Assembly: GCF_037392515.1 (NCBI RefSeq)
Contig: NC_090290.1
Location: 57,858,753 to 57,922,752, forward strand
Source of the DNA: Haliotis asinina
Taxonomy: Eukaryota > Mollusca > Gastropoda > Lepetellida > Haliotidae
Reading direction: 5' to 3'
Length of the DNA: 64,000 nt
Under the pieces are notes generated by a model. That model was given only the letters and a program-made list of their open reading frames with translations. It was not told where the DNA came from and made no database searches. A program made the position numbers and the translations under genes. Every line of letters begins with the position of its first letter. Position 1 is the stretch's first letter. Of the stretch, positions 39,001-45,742 are shown piece after piece.

Positions 39001-39517
39001 ATGGGCACTTGTATTTGTTGTTACATGACACAATACCTATTAAATGACACCTGTTTTGTTGTTGCATGACAATACCTATTTCATGACACCTGTTTTGTTG
39101 TTACACATACACCATGCATATTACACGACACCCATTTGTTGTTACATGACACCTACACACGACACCTATTTGTTGTTACATGACACCTATTCATGAAATC
39201 TGTTTTGCTGTTACATGATACAACCAGCTATTACATGACACCTGGTTCGTTGTTATATTACCGTCGAGAGAAGCATGCAATTCTTTGTTAAAGTCATTAT
39301 TTCATAACTTGCATGTTTAAATCAATATTTCATAACTTGTTTCTTTAAAAGATACCTGGTTTGCTGTTACATGATACAATACCGGCACATGACACCTGGT
39401 TTGTTGTTTTAGGATAACCTCATGCTTGACGTGATTCTCCTTGTCACACTCCTCGTCTTCTACCGACTGGTAGCCTTCCTCATCCTCCTGCTTAAGGCCA
39501 GGAGGTCTAGATCGTAG
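7414..39517 (+). CDS. ABCG (white-like): White-like ABC transporter, subfamily G (19 coding exons, complete)
   Basis: Joined exons encode a 688-residue ABCG half transporter, close to the usual length of White proteins. Order is nucleotide-binding domain then membrane domain, the reverse topology typical of ABCG. Seen: Walker A at residues 111-119 (GSSGAGKST), Q-loop near 157-158, signature ISGGE at 219-223, Walker B ending in D243/E244, D-loop SSLD at 247-250 and H-loop His276, so the ATPase looks competent. Six hydrophobic segments lie at about 423-438, 449-471, 503-521, 526-550, 561-583 and 657-680. The last extracellular loop has two N-glycosylation sequons (N626, N631) and cysteines C622 and C639. 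Family knowledge: ABCG half transporters work as dimers; insect White carries eye-pigment precursors with partner subunits. The substrate here is unknown. The start at 7414 is the only in-frame ATG after the TGA at 7348. All 18 intron phases match and no internal stop occurs. Assignment to ABCG is near certain; White rather than a sister clade is inferred from overall resemblance. Confidence 0.95.
8761..8809 (+). CDS. White-like exon 2 (residues 97-113)
   Basis: A 49-bp exon after a tttcag acceptor and before a gtgaga donor. It encodes [17 protein letters not shown], the strand leading into Walker A. Phases 1 and 2 join exons 1 and 3 exactly. Confidence 0.95.
8810..10106. other. Intron 2: GT microsatellite, MITE and SINE tail
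   Basis: Holds a (GT)n run at about 8985-9045, the small inverted-repeat element at 9600-9796, and a SINE tail at about 10010-10055. No exon signals are seen inside. Confidence 0.6.
9600..9796. mobile_element. MITE-like inverted-repeat element
   Basis: Starts CCGTATTTCCTCAATAAGCG and ends with a matching inverted AGAGGAAATACGG. Internal repeats of GGCGCTTATTAGAGA are present. It is short and non-coding, consistent with a miniature transposon; superfamily and target duplication are unclear. Confidence 0.6.
10107..10293 (+). CDS. White-like exon 3 (residues 113-175; Walker A, Q-loop)
   Basis: Begins in Walker A ([12 protein letters not shown]) and runs through the Q-loop (YVQQDEL) to REHLTF. 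The acceptor is cacag. The donor gttggt is weak but is the only one that keeps the frame into exon 4. Confidence 0.93.
10325..13521 (+). mobile_element. piggyBac-like non-autonomous element, copy 1
   Basis: About 3.2 kb bounded by TTAA (10321-10324 and 13522-13525) with perfect 13-bp terminal inverted repeats CCCCCTGGATGCC / GGCATCCAGGGGG. A palindrome GGACATATATGTCC lies just inside the right end. TTAA duplication and CCC-starting termini fit the piggyBac superfamily. No transposase is readable; only short unrelated frames occur. It lies in intron 3. Confidence 0.8.
13526..16653 (+). mobile_element. piggyBac-like non-autonomous element, copy 2
   Basis: Same orientation and full-length homology to copy 1, with scattered substitutions and small indels. 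It begins directly after the shared TTAA at 13522-13525 and ends at TTAA 16654-16657. The same 13-bp termini are present. Non-coding. Confidence 0.8.
16658..19149. other. Rest of intron 3: non-coding, CRE-like cluster
   Basis: No exon found. An imperfect inverted pair (near 17187 and 17272) suggests an old inverted-repeat element. TGACGTCA occurs at 17365, 17388, 17587, 17625 and 18134. The remainder is AT-rich. Confidence 0.45.
19150..19221 (+). CDS. White-like exon 4 (residues 176-199)
   Basis: A 72-bp, phase 0-0 exon between ctcacag and gtaggt. It encodes [11 protein letters not shown] then RVEEVLLE, the conserved helical stretch that follows REHLTF in ABCG proteins. It is preceded by an 8.9-kb intron swollen by two transposons. 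Confidence 0.94.
19700..19835 (+). mobile_element. tRNA-derived SINE, diverged copy
   Basis: B box GGTTCGATTCC followed by the ACATGAGCTCATTT and TATTGCTGAAGTA landmarks of the family. It lies in intron 4, just upstream of exon 5. Confidence 0.5.
19936..20034 (+). CDS. White-like exon 5 (residues 200-232; ABC signature)
   Basis: A 99-bp, phase 0-0 exon containing the ABC signature [14 protein letters not shown]. The acceptor is tgacag; the donor gttaga is weak. Confidence 0.95.
20147..20668 (+). repeat. 50-bp minisatellite in intron 5, about 10 copies
   Basis: The unit starts CAGTCGCTTCCGATAACTGA and continues through GACATTGTAGGTGCCTATCTGTGATGA. One copy is 2 bp short. Open frames on the minus strand follow from the repeat and are not genes. 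Confidence 0.95.
20869..21035 (+). CDS. White-like exon 6 (residues 233-288; Walker B, D- and H-loops)
   Basis: Encodes [19 protein letters not shown] and [10 protein letters not shown]: Walker B with catalytic Glu244, the D-loop, and the switch His276. The acceptor is ccacag and the donor is gtaagt, phase 2. Confidence 0.97.
21297..21400 (+). repeat. 25-bp tandem repeat in intron 6, about 4 copies
   Basis: The unit is built on CTCATTGGTGGGATGAAGCG followed by ACGCT. Confidence 0.8.
21579..21650 (+). CDS. White-like exon 7 (residues 288-312)
   Basis: Encodes [20 protein letters not shown] then FFE, the conserved ABCG stretch after the H-loop. Phases 2-2 fit both neighbours. The acceptor gttgaag has a poor pyrimidine tract. 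Confidence 0.9.
22204..22306 (+). CDS. White-like exon 8 (residues 312-346)
   Basis: Encodes [20 protein letters not shown], the G-Y-CP--NPADF motif of ABCG linkers. Starting after tcatcag gives the required single base; the nearer AG at 22207 would break the frame. The donor is gtaact. Confidence 0.92.
22806..22910 (+). CDS. White-like exon 9 (residues 347-381)
   Basis: A 105-bp, phase 0-0 exon after tttccag and before gtgagt. It encodes the variable linker between the ATPase and membrane domains ([14 protein letters not shown]...). Sequence is poorly conserved here; frame and splice signals carry the call. Confidence 0.85.
22955..23065 (-). mobile_element. tRNA-derived SINE in intron 9
   Basis: Starts with (GTGA)n and contains GGGGAATCGAACCTGG, the complement of the B box. 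The head is truncated. Confidence 0.65.
23578..23609 (+). CDS. White-like exon 10 (residues 382-392, micro-exon)
   Basis: A 32-bp exon ([10 protein letters not shown]) after a strong pyrimidine tract and tttacag. The donor gtttgt is weak. It is needed to restore phase between exons 9 (phase 0) and 11 (needs one base). Confidence 0.75.
23765..23870 (+). CDS. White-like exon 11 (residues 392-427; start of membrane domain)
   Basis: Encodes [20 protein letters not shown] then ARLIQTV, the conserved ABCG entry into membrane segment 1. The acceptor is actgcag and the donor gtgagt. The exon end and donor are repeated downstream (see the 27-bp repeat). Confidence 0.95.
23871..24011 (+). repeat. 27-bp repeat of the exon 11 end plus donor site
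   Basis: Each unit repeats the last bases of exon 11 (ACAGACAGTG) and its donor. GT dinucleotides sit at 23871, 23898, 23925, 23952, 23979 and 24006, exactly 27 bp apart. Four read GTGAGT and two are one-base variants. The exon frame stays open through all units until TGA at 24018, so each alternative donor would add nine residues. Confidence 0.9.
24030..25480 (+). repeat. 33-bp minisatellite in intron 11, about 43 copies
   Basis: The unit is CTACATGTCGGTGGTGATGT plus TTTTGCTGTTGCA. Some units are 32 bp. Long open frames on both strands (for example [11 protein letters not shown] repeats) follow from the 11-codon unit length. The array ends at the exon 12 acceptor. Confidence 0.95.
25487..25618 (+). 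CDS. White-like exon 12 (residues 428-471; membrane segments 1-2)
   Basis: Encodes [11 protein letters not shown], the conserved [15 protein letters not shown] and most of membrane segment 2. The donor is gtaagt. The acceptor gttgcag lies in the last partial unit of the 33-bp intronic array. Confidence 0.96.
26500..26575 (+). repeat. 20-bp tandem repeat in intron 12, 4 copies
   Basis: The unit is TGGAAACAGGTTGTGTGTAA. Confidence 0.85.
26780..27180 (+). mobile_element. SINE of a second family, copy 1
   Basis: Shares long stretches with 48185-48660: GACAAAGTACTGTGACTATG, then AGCAAGAGTTGTAT and GGGAGTTGAGATTGA. The tRNA-like head at about 26787 is degenerate. It lies directly 5' of the LINE. 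Confidence 0.65.
27200..28324 (+). pseudogene. LINE polyprotein, N-terminal region
   Basis: An open stretch of 374 codons that is very Lys/Arg-rich near its end ([17 protein letters not shown], later KERKNGKG in the next frame). It ends in [15 protein letters not shown], a pattern seen before the reverse transcriptase in this LINE type. A frameshift near 28320 moves the frame into the polymerase. No zinc finger is recognised. Confidence 0.7.
28325..29287 (+). pseudogene. LINE reverse transcriptase (two frames)
   Basis: Contains IAPGPDGI and FRPITCLN in one frame up to a TAG at 28740, then [35 protein letters not shown] and the catalytic LLYMDDIEL in another. The YMDD box and palm motifs are preserved, but the frame break at about 28735 and the TGA at 29285 prevent translation as one protein. 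Confidence 0.88.
29288..30735 (+). pseudogene. LINE thumb, CCHC knuckle and endonuclease region
   Basis: After a frameshift near 29385 it reads [17 protein letters not shown], then open pieces at 29671-29982 and 29983-30312. A zinc knuckle CRLC-x8-H-x4-C lies near 30137-30195. The final piece has [20 protein letters not shown], the PD-(D/E)XK core, and ends at 30735. At least two in-frame stops are present. Confidence 0.85.
30941..31033 (+). CDS. White-like exon 13 (residues 472-502)
   Basis: Encodes [19 protein letters not shown] then [12 protein letters not shown], the conserved cytoplasmic loop before membrane segment 3. The acceptor is atttcag and the donor gtgagt. Its 3' end is tandemly repeated into the intron. 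Confidence 0.97.
31034..31300 (+). repeat. 39-bp repeat of the exon 13 end plus donor site
   Basis: The exon 13 end (TTTCTAAAACACTCGCCGAG) and its donor are repeated into intron 13. GT-donor copies lie at 31034, 31073, 31112, 31149, 31211 and 31250. The first three are exactly 39 bp apart, so the first two alternative donors would add 13 residues each in frame. Later copies decay. Confidence 0.9.
31496..31553 (+). CDS. White-like exon 14 (residues 503-522; membrane segment 3)
   Basis: A 58-bp exon encoding [20 protein letters not shown]. The acceptor is ttttcag and the donor gtgaga, phase 1. Confidence 0.96.
31765..31970 (+). repeat. 44-bp tandem repeat in intron 14, about 4-5 copies
   Basis: The unit contains GTGTATTATAGATACACACA then GTGCATGTCACATGAGGTGTCA. 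The TGTGTAT..ATACACA part is a dyad. Confidence 0.85.
32180..32352 (+). mobile_element. SINE of a third family in intron 14
   Basis: Shows the landmarks GGGATCGGGCGGTCA, ATCGATGCTCATG, GTCTGGTCCAGACTTGATTA and GCCGCCATATAACTGGAATA followed by TTGCTGAGCG. Related copies lie near 51480 and 42795. Confidence 0.65.
32388..32465 (+). CDS. White-like exon 15 (residues 522-548; membrane segment 4)
   Basis: Encodes [20 protein letters not shown] and NVALSFG. The acceptor is tctccag and the donor gtaagt, phases 1-1. Confidence 0.95.
32868..33365 (+). repeat. 42-bp minisatellite in intron 15, 12 copies
   Basis: The unit is TATAGATTTGATGGGCACAG plus TGAGTGAAGCCCATGTCTGTCA. Nearly every unit carries CAGTGAGTG, a donor-like string. 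Open frames on both strands follow from the 14-codon length. A SINE tail follows at about 33366-33412. Confidence 0.95.
34087..34192 (+). CDS. White-like exon 16 (residues 548-583; membrane segment 5)
   Basis: Encodes [20 protein letters not shown] then a hydrophobic run ending GGMFLNIA. This is the conserved block before the large extracellular loop. The acceptor is ttgcag and the donor gtaaga. Confidence 0.96.
34930..35230 (+). repeat. Dispersed repeat of unknown family, copy 2
   Basis: Matches 40750-41080 in the same orientation, with landmarks CACTTACTTCAGGCACCTGT and GTTGGTTCCCCCTAGTTAGT. Non-coding. Confidence 0.6.
35863..36018 (-). mobile_element. tRNA-derived SINE, well preserved
   Basis: Runs from (GAGT)n through TTTTACGCCACTTTTAGCAA to GAATCGAACCCG and TTTAACCACTAGGCTACCCC. 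On the minus strand this gives A and B boxes of a tRNA-like promoter. Confidence 0.8.
36537..36649 (+). CDS. White-like exon 17 (residues 583-621)
   Basis: Encodes [20 protein letters not shown] and QWRNVEYL, the conserved YLSW-YA-E motif of ABCG proteins. The acceptor aaacag has a poor pyrimidine tract; the donor is gtaggt. Confidence 0.95.
37446..37546 (+). CDS. White-like exon 18 (residues 621-654; extracellular loop)
   Basis: Encodes [20 protein letters not shown] and a tail ending SFSE. It carries two N-glycosylation sequons and two cysteines. The acceptor is ttacag and the donor gtcagt. Confidence 0.92.
37600..38990 (+). repeat. Minisatellite filling intron 18, about 55 copies
   Basis: Units of 22-27 bp: ATACAATACATGGTGACACT plus TATAT, TATAC or TACCTTT. 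Subtypes form blocks. Its copy number largely sets the length of intron 18. Confidence 0.95.
39000..39412 (+). repeat. Degenerate repeat leading into the exon 19 acceptor
   Basis: Repeats TGACACCTGTTTTGTTGTTA with variable spacing. The last copy, TGACACCTGGTTTGTTGTTT followed by TAG, is the polypyrimidine tract and acceptor of exon 19. Confidence 0.75.
39413..39517 (+). CDS. White-like exon 19 (residues 655-688 and stop)
   Basis: Encodes [20 protein letters not shown] and a basic tail (KARRSRS) before TAG. This is membrane segment 6 with the usual short cytoplasmic end. The acceptor tttgttgttttag derives from the adjoining intronic repeat. Confidence 0.94.
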   Translation, partial: DNLMLDVILLVTLLVFYRLVAFLILLLKARRSRS

Positions 39518-40009
39518 CACAACACAAACCAAAATCCAGACACTCGGCGCCAAATTGAAGGAGTGGTGGTAGGGCTCCGAAGCCCGCTCTGAAAGATGTG
39601 TATCTCAAACTATGGCGCATACACCTGACATAGGTTGATTAATGTGTCACATTTATTTAGAGACATATCAAATGGACTTTTATCTGGTTAATTTCAATCA
39701 ATCAGTCTTTACATTCGTACTTAAAAGGCCGCAGGCCTGTAGTACATTTAGAGTTTACATGAGTAGACAGAAGTCATTAATAAGTTCTTCTCTGTAACAA
39801 TACTTTTTCTTAGTCTCGTAGCAAAGTAGATGTACATAGCCAGATTCTGTCATAGTGATGTGGTAGTATCTGTTCATAGTGGAGGGAATGTTCTTACACT
39901 TGGGTGCTTATAAAAGTATAGTTTTAGGTATAAGCAGGACAGATTAGAAGTTAATGGAGTTCATCTTCAACAGCGTCCATATTACATAACTGACATACTC
40001 TTTTTTTCC

Positions 40010-40160
40010 CTTTGTATATCTGTATATCTGTATATCTGTATACCTGTATATCTGTATACTTGTATATCTGTATATCTGTATACCTGTATACCTGTATATC
40101 TGTATATCTGTATACCTGTATATCTGTATACCTGTATATCTGTATATCTGTATATCTGAC
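40010..40160 (+). repeat. GTATATCTGTATACCT microsatellite inside LINE remnant
   Basis: Tandem octamer-like units GTATATCT / GTATACCT, about 19 copies. On the minus strand they read (RYTDIQIY)n without a stop. Confidence 0.9.
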
Positions 40161-40166
40161 AGTTTC

Positions 40167-40172
40167 AATAAA
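40167..40172 (+). promoter_or_regulatory. Candidate polyadenylation signal AATAAA
   Basis: The first clear AATAAA after the transporter stop codon, about 650 bp downstream. It lies inside an antisense LINE fragment, so it may be coincidental. Confidence 0.25.
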
Positions 40173-40639
40173 TAATTCATGGGAAGAGCAACGGAAACGA
40201 GAGAGGGCTTTACGAAACCTTTTTACTTCGATTCTTGCTAAATAGTCTTCAAAACGTATGTCCGATTTCCATTGACTATAGTATAAGCATTTTGCAGATA
40301 AAAGGAGCGATTCCGACAAAGATTGGAAATACATATCTTTCATTCTTTGTGTAAATGATTTGATAAAGTTTGTATATAACTGAACACTCTGATCACACCA
40401 CACAGAACCATAACCAGTTTTGTACAGCATCTCTCCAATATCAGTTACCCAATTTCTTTTCCCATTTTCGTCATACAATTTCATCATATGATAACATTTT
40501 TCGGAAACCTATGGCATAACATATGCAATAATCTAACCCAATACTTTATTTCTTTGATGGGAGAGTATATAAACATAGGGAATCTACCTAATTCCCCATA
40601 GACCATCATATTACACGTGTTCGGTTTTACCCCAAGACA

Positions 40640-41080
40640 TGTTTTGCATGCATATAAATGGGTTCTTTCAATAGTGTCATACTTTTGTGGTTAATTTAAT
40701 GTGCTTAGACATGTAGTGGGAACGTTGAACCATACTATCCATGAATAGTTTAGACTCACTAGTGTAAATATAGCCACTTACTTCAATCAACTGTTCTAGA
40801 CTTCGTAACATATTCCATACTGTGTAAAGGTACTGTTTACACATGAAGTGATGTATTGTAAAACACATTCGCAACGTTGAAAAGATTTTTGTCATGAGTT
40901 CAATAAATGATGAAACTCGGTTAAAATTGACGAATTCTTCACAAAATTTTACACCCTTTCAACAATCTACTGCATCTTCCTCGTGCAATTCATCTGCAAA
41001 AGGATTTCAGTTGGTTCCCCCAAGTTAGTGGAGAAATTCACCTTGGATGTAGCCATATACATATCAATGTATAGTGAGTG
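40640..41080 (+). repeat. Dispersed repeat of unknown family, copy 3
   Basis: The longest of the three copies (others at 1885-2280 inverted and 34930-35230). It ends near GTATAGTGAGTG. No terminal repeats or coding sequence are recognised. Confidence 0.6.
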
Positions 41081-41385
41081 TTTAAAGTGAATCTAAACTT
41101 TTAATGAGTTGTGTAAATAGGTTGTTCTGGTCATATTTCTAGAACACGCTGGCTTAAAGCCTGTAAAAGGCCTGGTCCATTTCTCTGTAGTTCTGTTAGA
41201 TGACCAAGATGGTTATCAAGTGTCGAGATTTAGAAACATGATTAACACAACCTTTTTTATCGTATGTAAAGCAATTTTGTTATATGAACGAAATGCTTAT
41301 CAATCTTAACATACTGGATACATTTGACGTTTAGGCCTCGGGTGAAGTGGTCACATATTTAGCACTACTTGCTTTAAGGTGTTTA

Positions 41386-41910
41386 GGATTATAGTTACTA
41401 ACAATATTTCTGCTACATATGGATTATAGTTATTAACAGTATTTCTGTTACATATGGATTATAGTTATTAACAGTATTTCTGCTACATATGGATTATAGT
41501 TATTAACAGTATTTCTGTTACATATGGATTATAGTTACTAACAGTATTTCTGTTACATATGGATTATAGTTACTAACAGTATTTCTGTTACATATGGATT
41601 ATAGTTATTAACAGTATTTCTGTTACATATGGATTATAGTTACTAACAGTATTTCTGTTACATATGGATTATAGTTATTAACAGTATTTCTGTTACATAT
41701 GGATTATAGTTATTAACAGTATTTCTGCTACATATGGATTATAGTTATTAACAGTATTTCTGCTACATATGGATTATAGTTATTAACAGTATTTCTGCTA
41801 CATATGGATTATAGTTATTAACAGTATTTCTGCTACATATGGATTATAGTTACTAACGGTATTTCTTTTACATATGGATTATAGTTATTAACAGTATTTC
41901 TGTTACATAT
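41386..41910 (+). repeat. 35-bp minisatellite, exactly 15 units
   Basis: The unit is GGATTATAGTTATTAACAGT plus ATTTCTGTTACATAT. 525 bp equals 15 x 35 with only substitutions. Confidence 0.95.
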
Positions 41911-42094
41911 GCTATCGATGGTTTGTCAGCCTGGTGAATTTACTGCAACCAGAAGCATGCTCCATGAGGGACCCTACAACACTAGTGATTATTTTTGTGA
42001 TATGATAATATTGTAAACTCTTTCACAATCTTAATAAGGTGGTTACATTTAGAAACACTAGTCAGATCAATATTGGTATGTTCAGTATAACTTA

Positions 42095-42560
42095 ACTTAT
42101 AACAATCATTTCATGATTTGACTGCATAAATCCGCATATCATGATTTGTTTGTTTAAGTCAGTATATCAGGACTTGTTTGTTGAAGTGACTATATCATTA
42201 TTTATCTTACCCGCATGTAAAATACTTTAATTTCATGGGTCAATGGCGTTTATATAATTGCCCATGTCCCCCCTCCGGCTCGGGTGACAATGCTGCAAAG
42301 AGGCGTACATCAGATCGTCTTACCCTTTGCATACAACTTATATTGTTGCATACAACTTATATTGTTTCTTTAAATCAATATACCATGACTTGTTTGTTTA
42401 AATCAATATTTCATGACTTGTTTGTTTAAAGTAGTGCATCATTTGTTTGTTTAAGTCAGTAGTTCATCATTAGCTTGTGGAAATCAGTGTATGGTGATTT
42501 GGGTTTTTTTTTAATCGGTATGTCATTATTTGTTTGTTTAATTTATTATATAAGGATTCG
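42095..42560 (+). repeat. Degenerate repeat around ATCATGACTTGTTTGTTTAA
   Basis: About ten diverged copies of AATCAATATTTCATGACTTG followed by TTTGTTTAA, interrupted near 42240-42310 by unrelated sequence. An old, decaying array. Confidence 0.65.
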
Positions 42561-42794
42561 TTTGTTAAAACAGAAGAATAAAAAACAGAAAAGAAAGAAC
42601 AAGAACAATAAAACAAACAAAACCAAACAACAAGAAAATATACAGAAACATTAATGATTTTCAGGCATCAGATCTGTTCTTTACTTCCATTACAATTTCC
42701 GTAAGAATGTGGATGATATTGAAGAGACTATGATGAATGGTGAAATCTGCCTTCAGGCTAGTACGACCATTAGTCCATCACCCACTGACTGACG

Positions 42795-42916
42795 ACTGAT
42801 GGAAACAGCCCACAGTCAAGTGTTTAATCCCGAGTCCCGAGTCGACTATGTCGCCATATAAATGGGATATTGCTGAGTGCGACGTAAAATTGAACTCACT
42901 CACTCACTCACTCACT
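42795..42916 (+). mobile_element. SINE tail of the third family
   Basis: Reads CGCCATATAAATGGGATATT then GCTGAGTGCGACGTAAAATT, ending in (ACTC)n. Confidence 0.65.
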
Positions 42917-43949
42917 GAAATACCAGAATACAACTGCATGGGCAATCAGCCATACAAGGACACATCGCCGCCCACAGCCCTGTACTCAAACAACTTCACT
43001 GTCGCAACTGACATTCAGTTGAAGATTCTTGCATCCAAATATACACCTGTAAAAATGTTGCTACCCCTACATATACTGACCAATAATAGGACCAATCCAA
43101 GTTCAGCTTGAATGAATGATGTGTATGTACATGGTGATACGAATGTTGCAGTTCATGAACGTGTCACGTGTCGGTGTTTAATCTGCAGGTGAACTAAGAA
43201 GATTGTCAGATGGCTAGAGATGACAAATAATTATATTCGTTTGCACAACTCTATATGTCCTATAAAGCAGACAGTCAGGAAATGAAAGTCCACTAAACAG
43301 TCGGCAGTCGACTGGTCAGAAAATTGCAACCAATCAGCGGGAGTGTCGCTAACGTTCCGTATGACCGTGGTTGACGTCGGGTCGCGACAATCGTTACAAT
43401 TTGCCACAATCACTGTTCTCAAGCACCACGAATTACCATTTTGCTGGGTCTCTACGAGAACAGTCTACGAGAATGGGGAGAGATTCCACTGAGGTTCAAT
43501 GTTAAAGGTCATCAAATGACCTACTGTGTGTTATCATCACCAACAAGCATATTTGGTTTGGTATTTACAGTTTCCAAGTTTGATTTTGAGGACCAGGCTT
43601 GACTAGGCTTGAATCTGAACACTGTGCAGATATACAACCTTCAAACGTCCTTCACATCCCGAGAGTTATTCCCCTTTTTCCGACGGCATGCCCATCATAC
43701 ATGGCGTTCAAATGTAGTTATCTCCCTTTCCATAGTTCATAATATATTGATCTGATTAAAGCCGATTCTTCCTTCATGTTAATGGTAAAAGCTTGCGAGT
43801 ATGGAGCCAACGAAATACGACATTTGCAGCGAATCAGCGGTTTAGTTTAGTTTGGTGGTAGTTCAGTCATGGTGTGGGAACGTGTCGCCTATTAATGTGA
43901 ACTTGGTGACAATACGTGGAATTTGAGAGCACGTGTAATGTACTTTAGA
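42917..43949. other. Intergenic stretch, nothing recognised
   Basis: No gene, repeat array or conserved element is supportable by eye. Confidence 0.4.
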
Positions 43950-44312
43950 CAATGCCCGATCCTCTCTCTAGCTCCATACCATCATCACACACACGTCATG
44001 CTGCCCTATCCCCTCTAGAGCTCCATACTATCATCACACACAACGTCATGTTGCCAGATCCCCTCTCTAGCTCCATACAATCGTCACACACGTCATGTTG
44101 CCAGATCCCCTCTCTAGCTCCATACCATCGTCACACACACGTCATATTAACAGATCCTCTCTCTAGCTCCATACCATCGTCACACACACGTCATATTAAC
44201 AGATCCACTCTCTAGCTCCATACCATCGTCACGCACGTCATGTTGCCCGATCCACTCTCTAGCTCCATACCATCGTCACACACGTCATGCTGCCCGATCC
44301 ACTCTCCACCTC
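43950..44312 (+). repeat. 48-bp minisatellite, about 8 copies
   Basis: The unit contains CTCTCTAGCTCCATACCATC then GTCACACACACGTCAT and a variable link. Confidence 0.85.
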
Positions 44313-45742
44313 TATACTCGTAAAAAGCATTATTTTGATCGAAAACACATGATCTTTGTATTGTCCCATATCCAACATTGAAGGAATTTATCTTTTTGTC
44401 TTTCCTTGTATTCAATATGTGATATTGCAGATAAATCGATATATGGTGCCCTATCTGTTTAAAATTAGTCCTTACTTGTTGAAATCAATACATTTTCATT
44501 ATATATTGAGTCTATTAAAGTCCCAAACACCGCACCGGTTACAGTTCAATAACTGTGTCGGCCATTGCGTAAGATTTTTGTGCCGTTGTATAAGCCATGT
44601 CTGTGATTGTATATGCCTGTTTTCCTGTTAGGTGAAGGCACACTCACATCGCAGGATCTATACAATACCTAGGCTTATGTGACACCGGTTTAGTATATAG
44701 CGCACAGGGACTTGTAATATTTACGTTTAAAACCATCAAGTTTTTTTTCCTTATTTGGGTCCTTGTTATTTTCATAAAAATATCTGGGACGCGGTAGCCG
44801 TCTGTTCATTTTCTTCCTCATTTTCGTACAGAACCCAGGAGGTAAGTATCAAAGAGGACAGAAATGGATATTCGTTGGCGATGTATTTCATACGCGTATG
44901 ATAGTCGTAATGCAGATGTAAACTTTACAATGTTTCGGCGTCTAATATCAGCCTAGTAACTTTGGTATATTTGGGACTACACTTTCACAGTAAAGCATAG
45001 ATTCTTTATCTTTGTTAGGTTGAGTCAAAACCGGAAACCAGATTTGAAACCATACTATCCGTGTTAGGCACAAGGTCAGCACCCAAAGACAGCCATCTAA
45101 CCGGGTCGCATCCGTGGTGGCTGAGTGGGTTAGATGGCTAACACTAGTACTAAAATCTATACTTAGCTGAGGAAGTACATAATTCCAATTTTGACATTTA
45201 TAAGATGTGTTGCAATTGAGCACTTTCCGAATGGCATTGTGTATTCATGGTCCTTTCTGTCAAATCCACTTTTCCATGTGTATGTTTTCATCTGTCTGGT
45301 AAATTGTTTTCCATCATTCTGACTGAAATCAGACACTATACTCCGACACGATATCACTATACGAGCATGGAAGTGTGATATGCCCACCATCTAGAGCCTC
45401 ATTAGATGACCGCTGCCCACCATCTAGAGCCTCATTAGATGACCGCTAAGTGAACTTTCACCTGACTCTCCTACATACACATAGGCTGGCATTGTCAACA
45501 TCACGGAAAGGACAGGTTTACTGTTGGTCACCATATGGACCCTCATGGATATCACATCAGTGCTGTCATATTGGTAGAGCTGCAGCAACATGGACGGACG
45601 AGGTCAGCCAGCCACGTAGTATCTGATTACTAGACTTAAGCAAGTCTATAAAGTCATAATTTATGGTTTTAATCAACATAACTAACTGAATACACACACA
45701 CGTACGCACACACACACGGGCGCGCTTATCTTTTAAGGATAT
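44313..45742. other. Intergenic: SINE-head hairpin and 33-bp duplication
   Basis: Holds an inverted repeat AGCCATCTAACC / GGTTAGATGGCT (45091-45102 and 45128-45139) at a tRNA-like SINE head, and a direct duplication at about 45393-45450. No gene found. Confidence 0.5.

Larger units (their letters stand above)
39690..40490 (-). pseudogene. LINE ORF2 C-terminal fragment, antisense
   Basis: The minus strand encodes a typical non-LTR retrotransposon C-terminus: YLARIEVKRFRKALSRFRCS, then RVCQLCNMDAVEDELH, and after a break NLAMYIYFATRLRK. The Cys-x2-Cys pair is kept but the expected following residues are degenerate. A tandem repeat (TATATCTG-based, 40010-40160) splits the conserved block. It lies 170 bp after the transporter stop. 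Confidence 0.7.
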
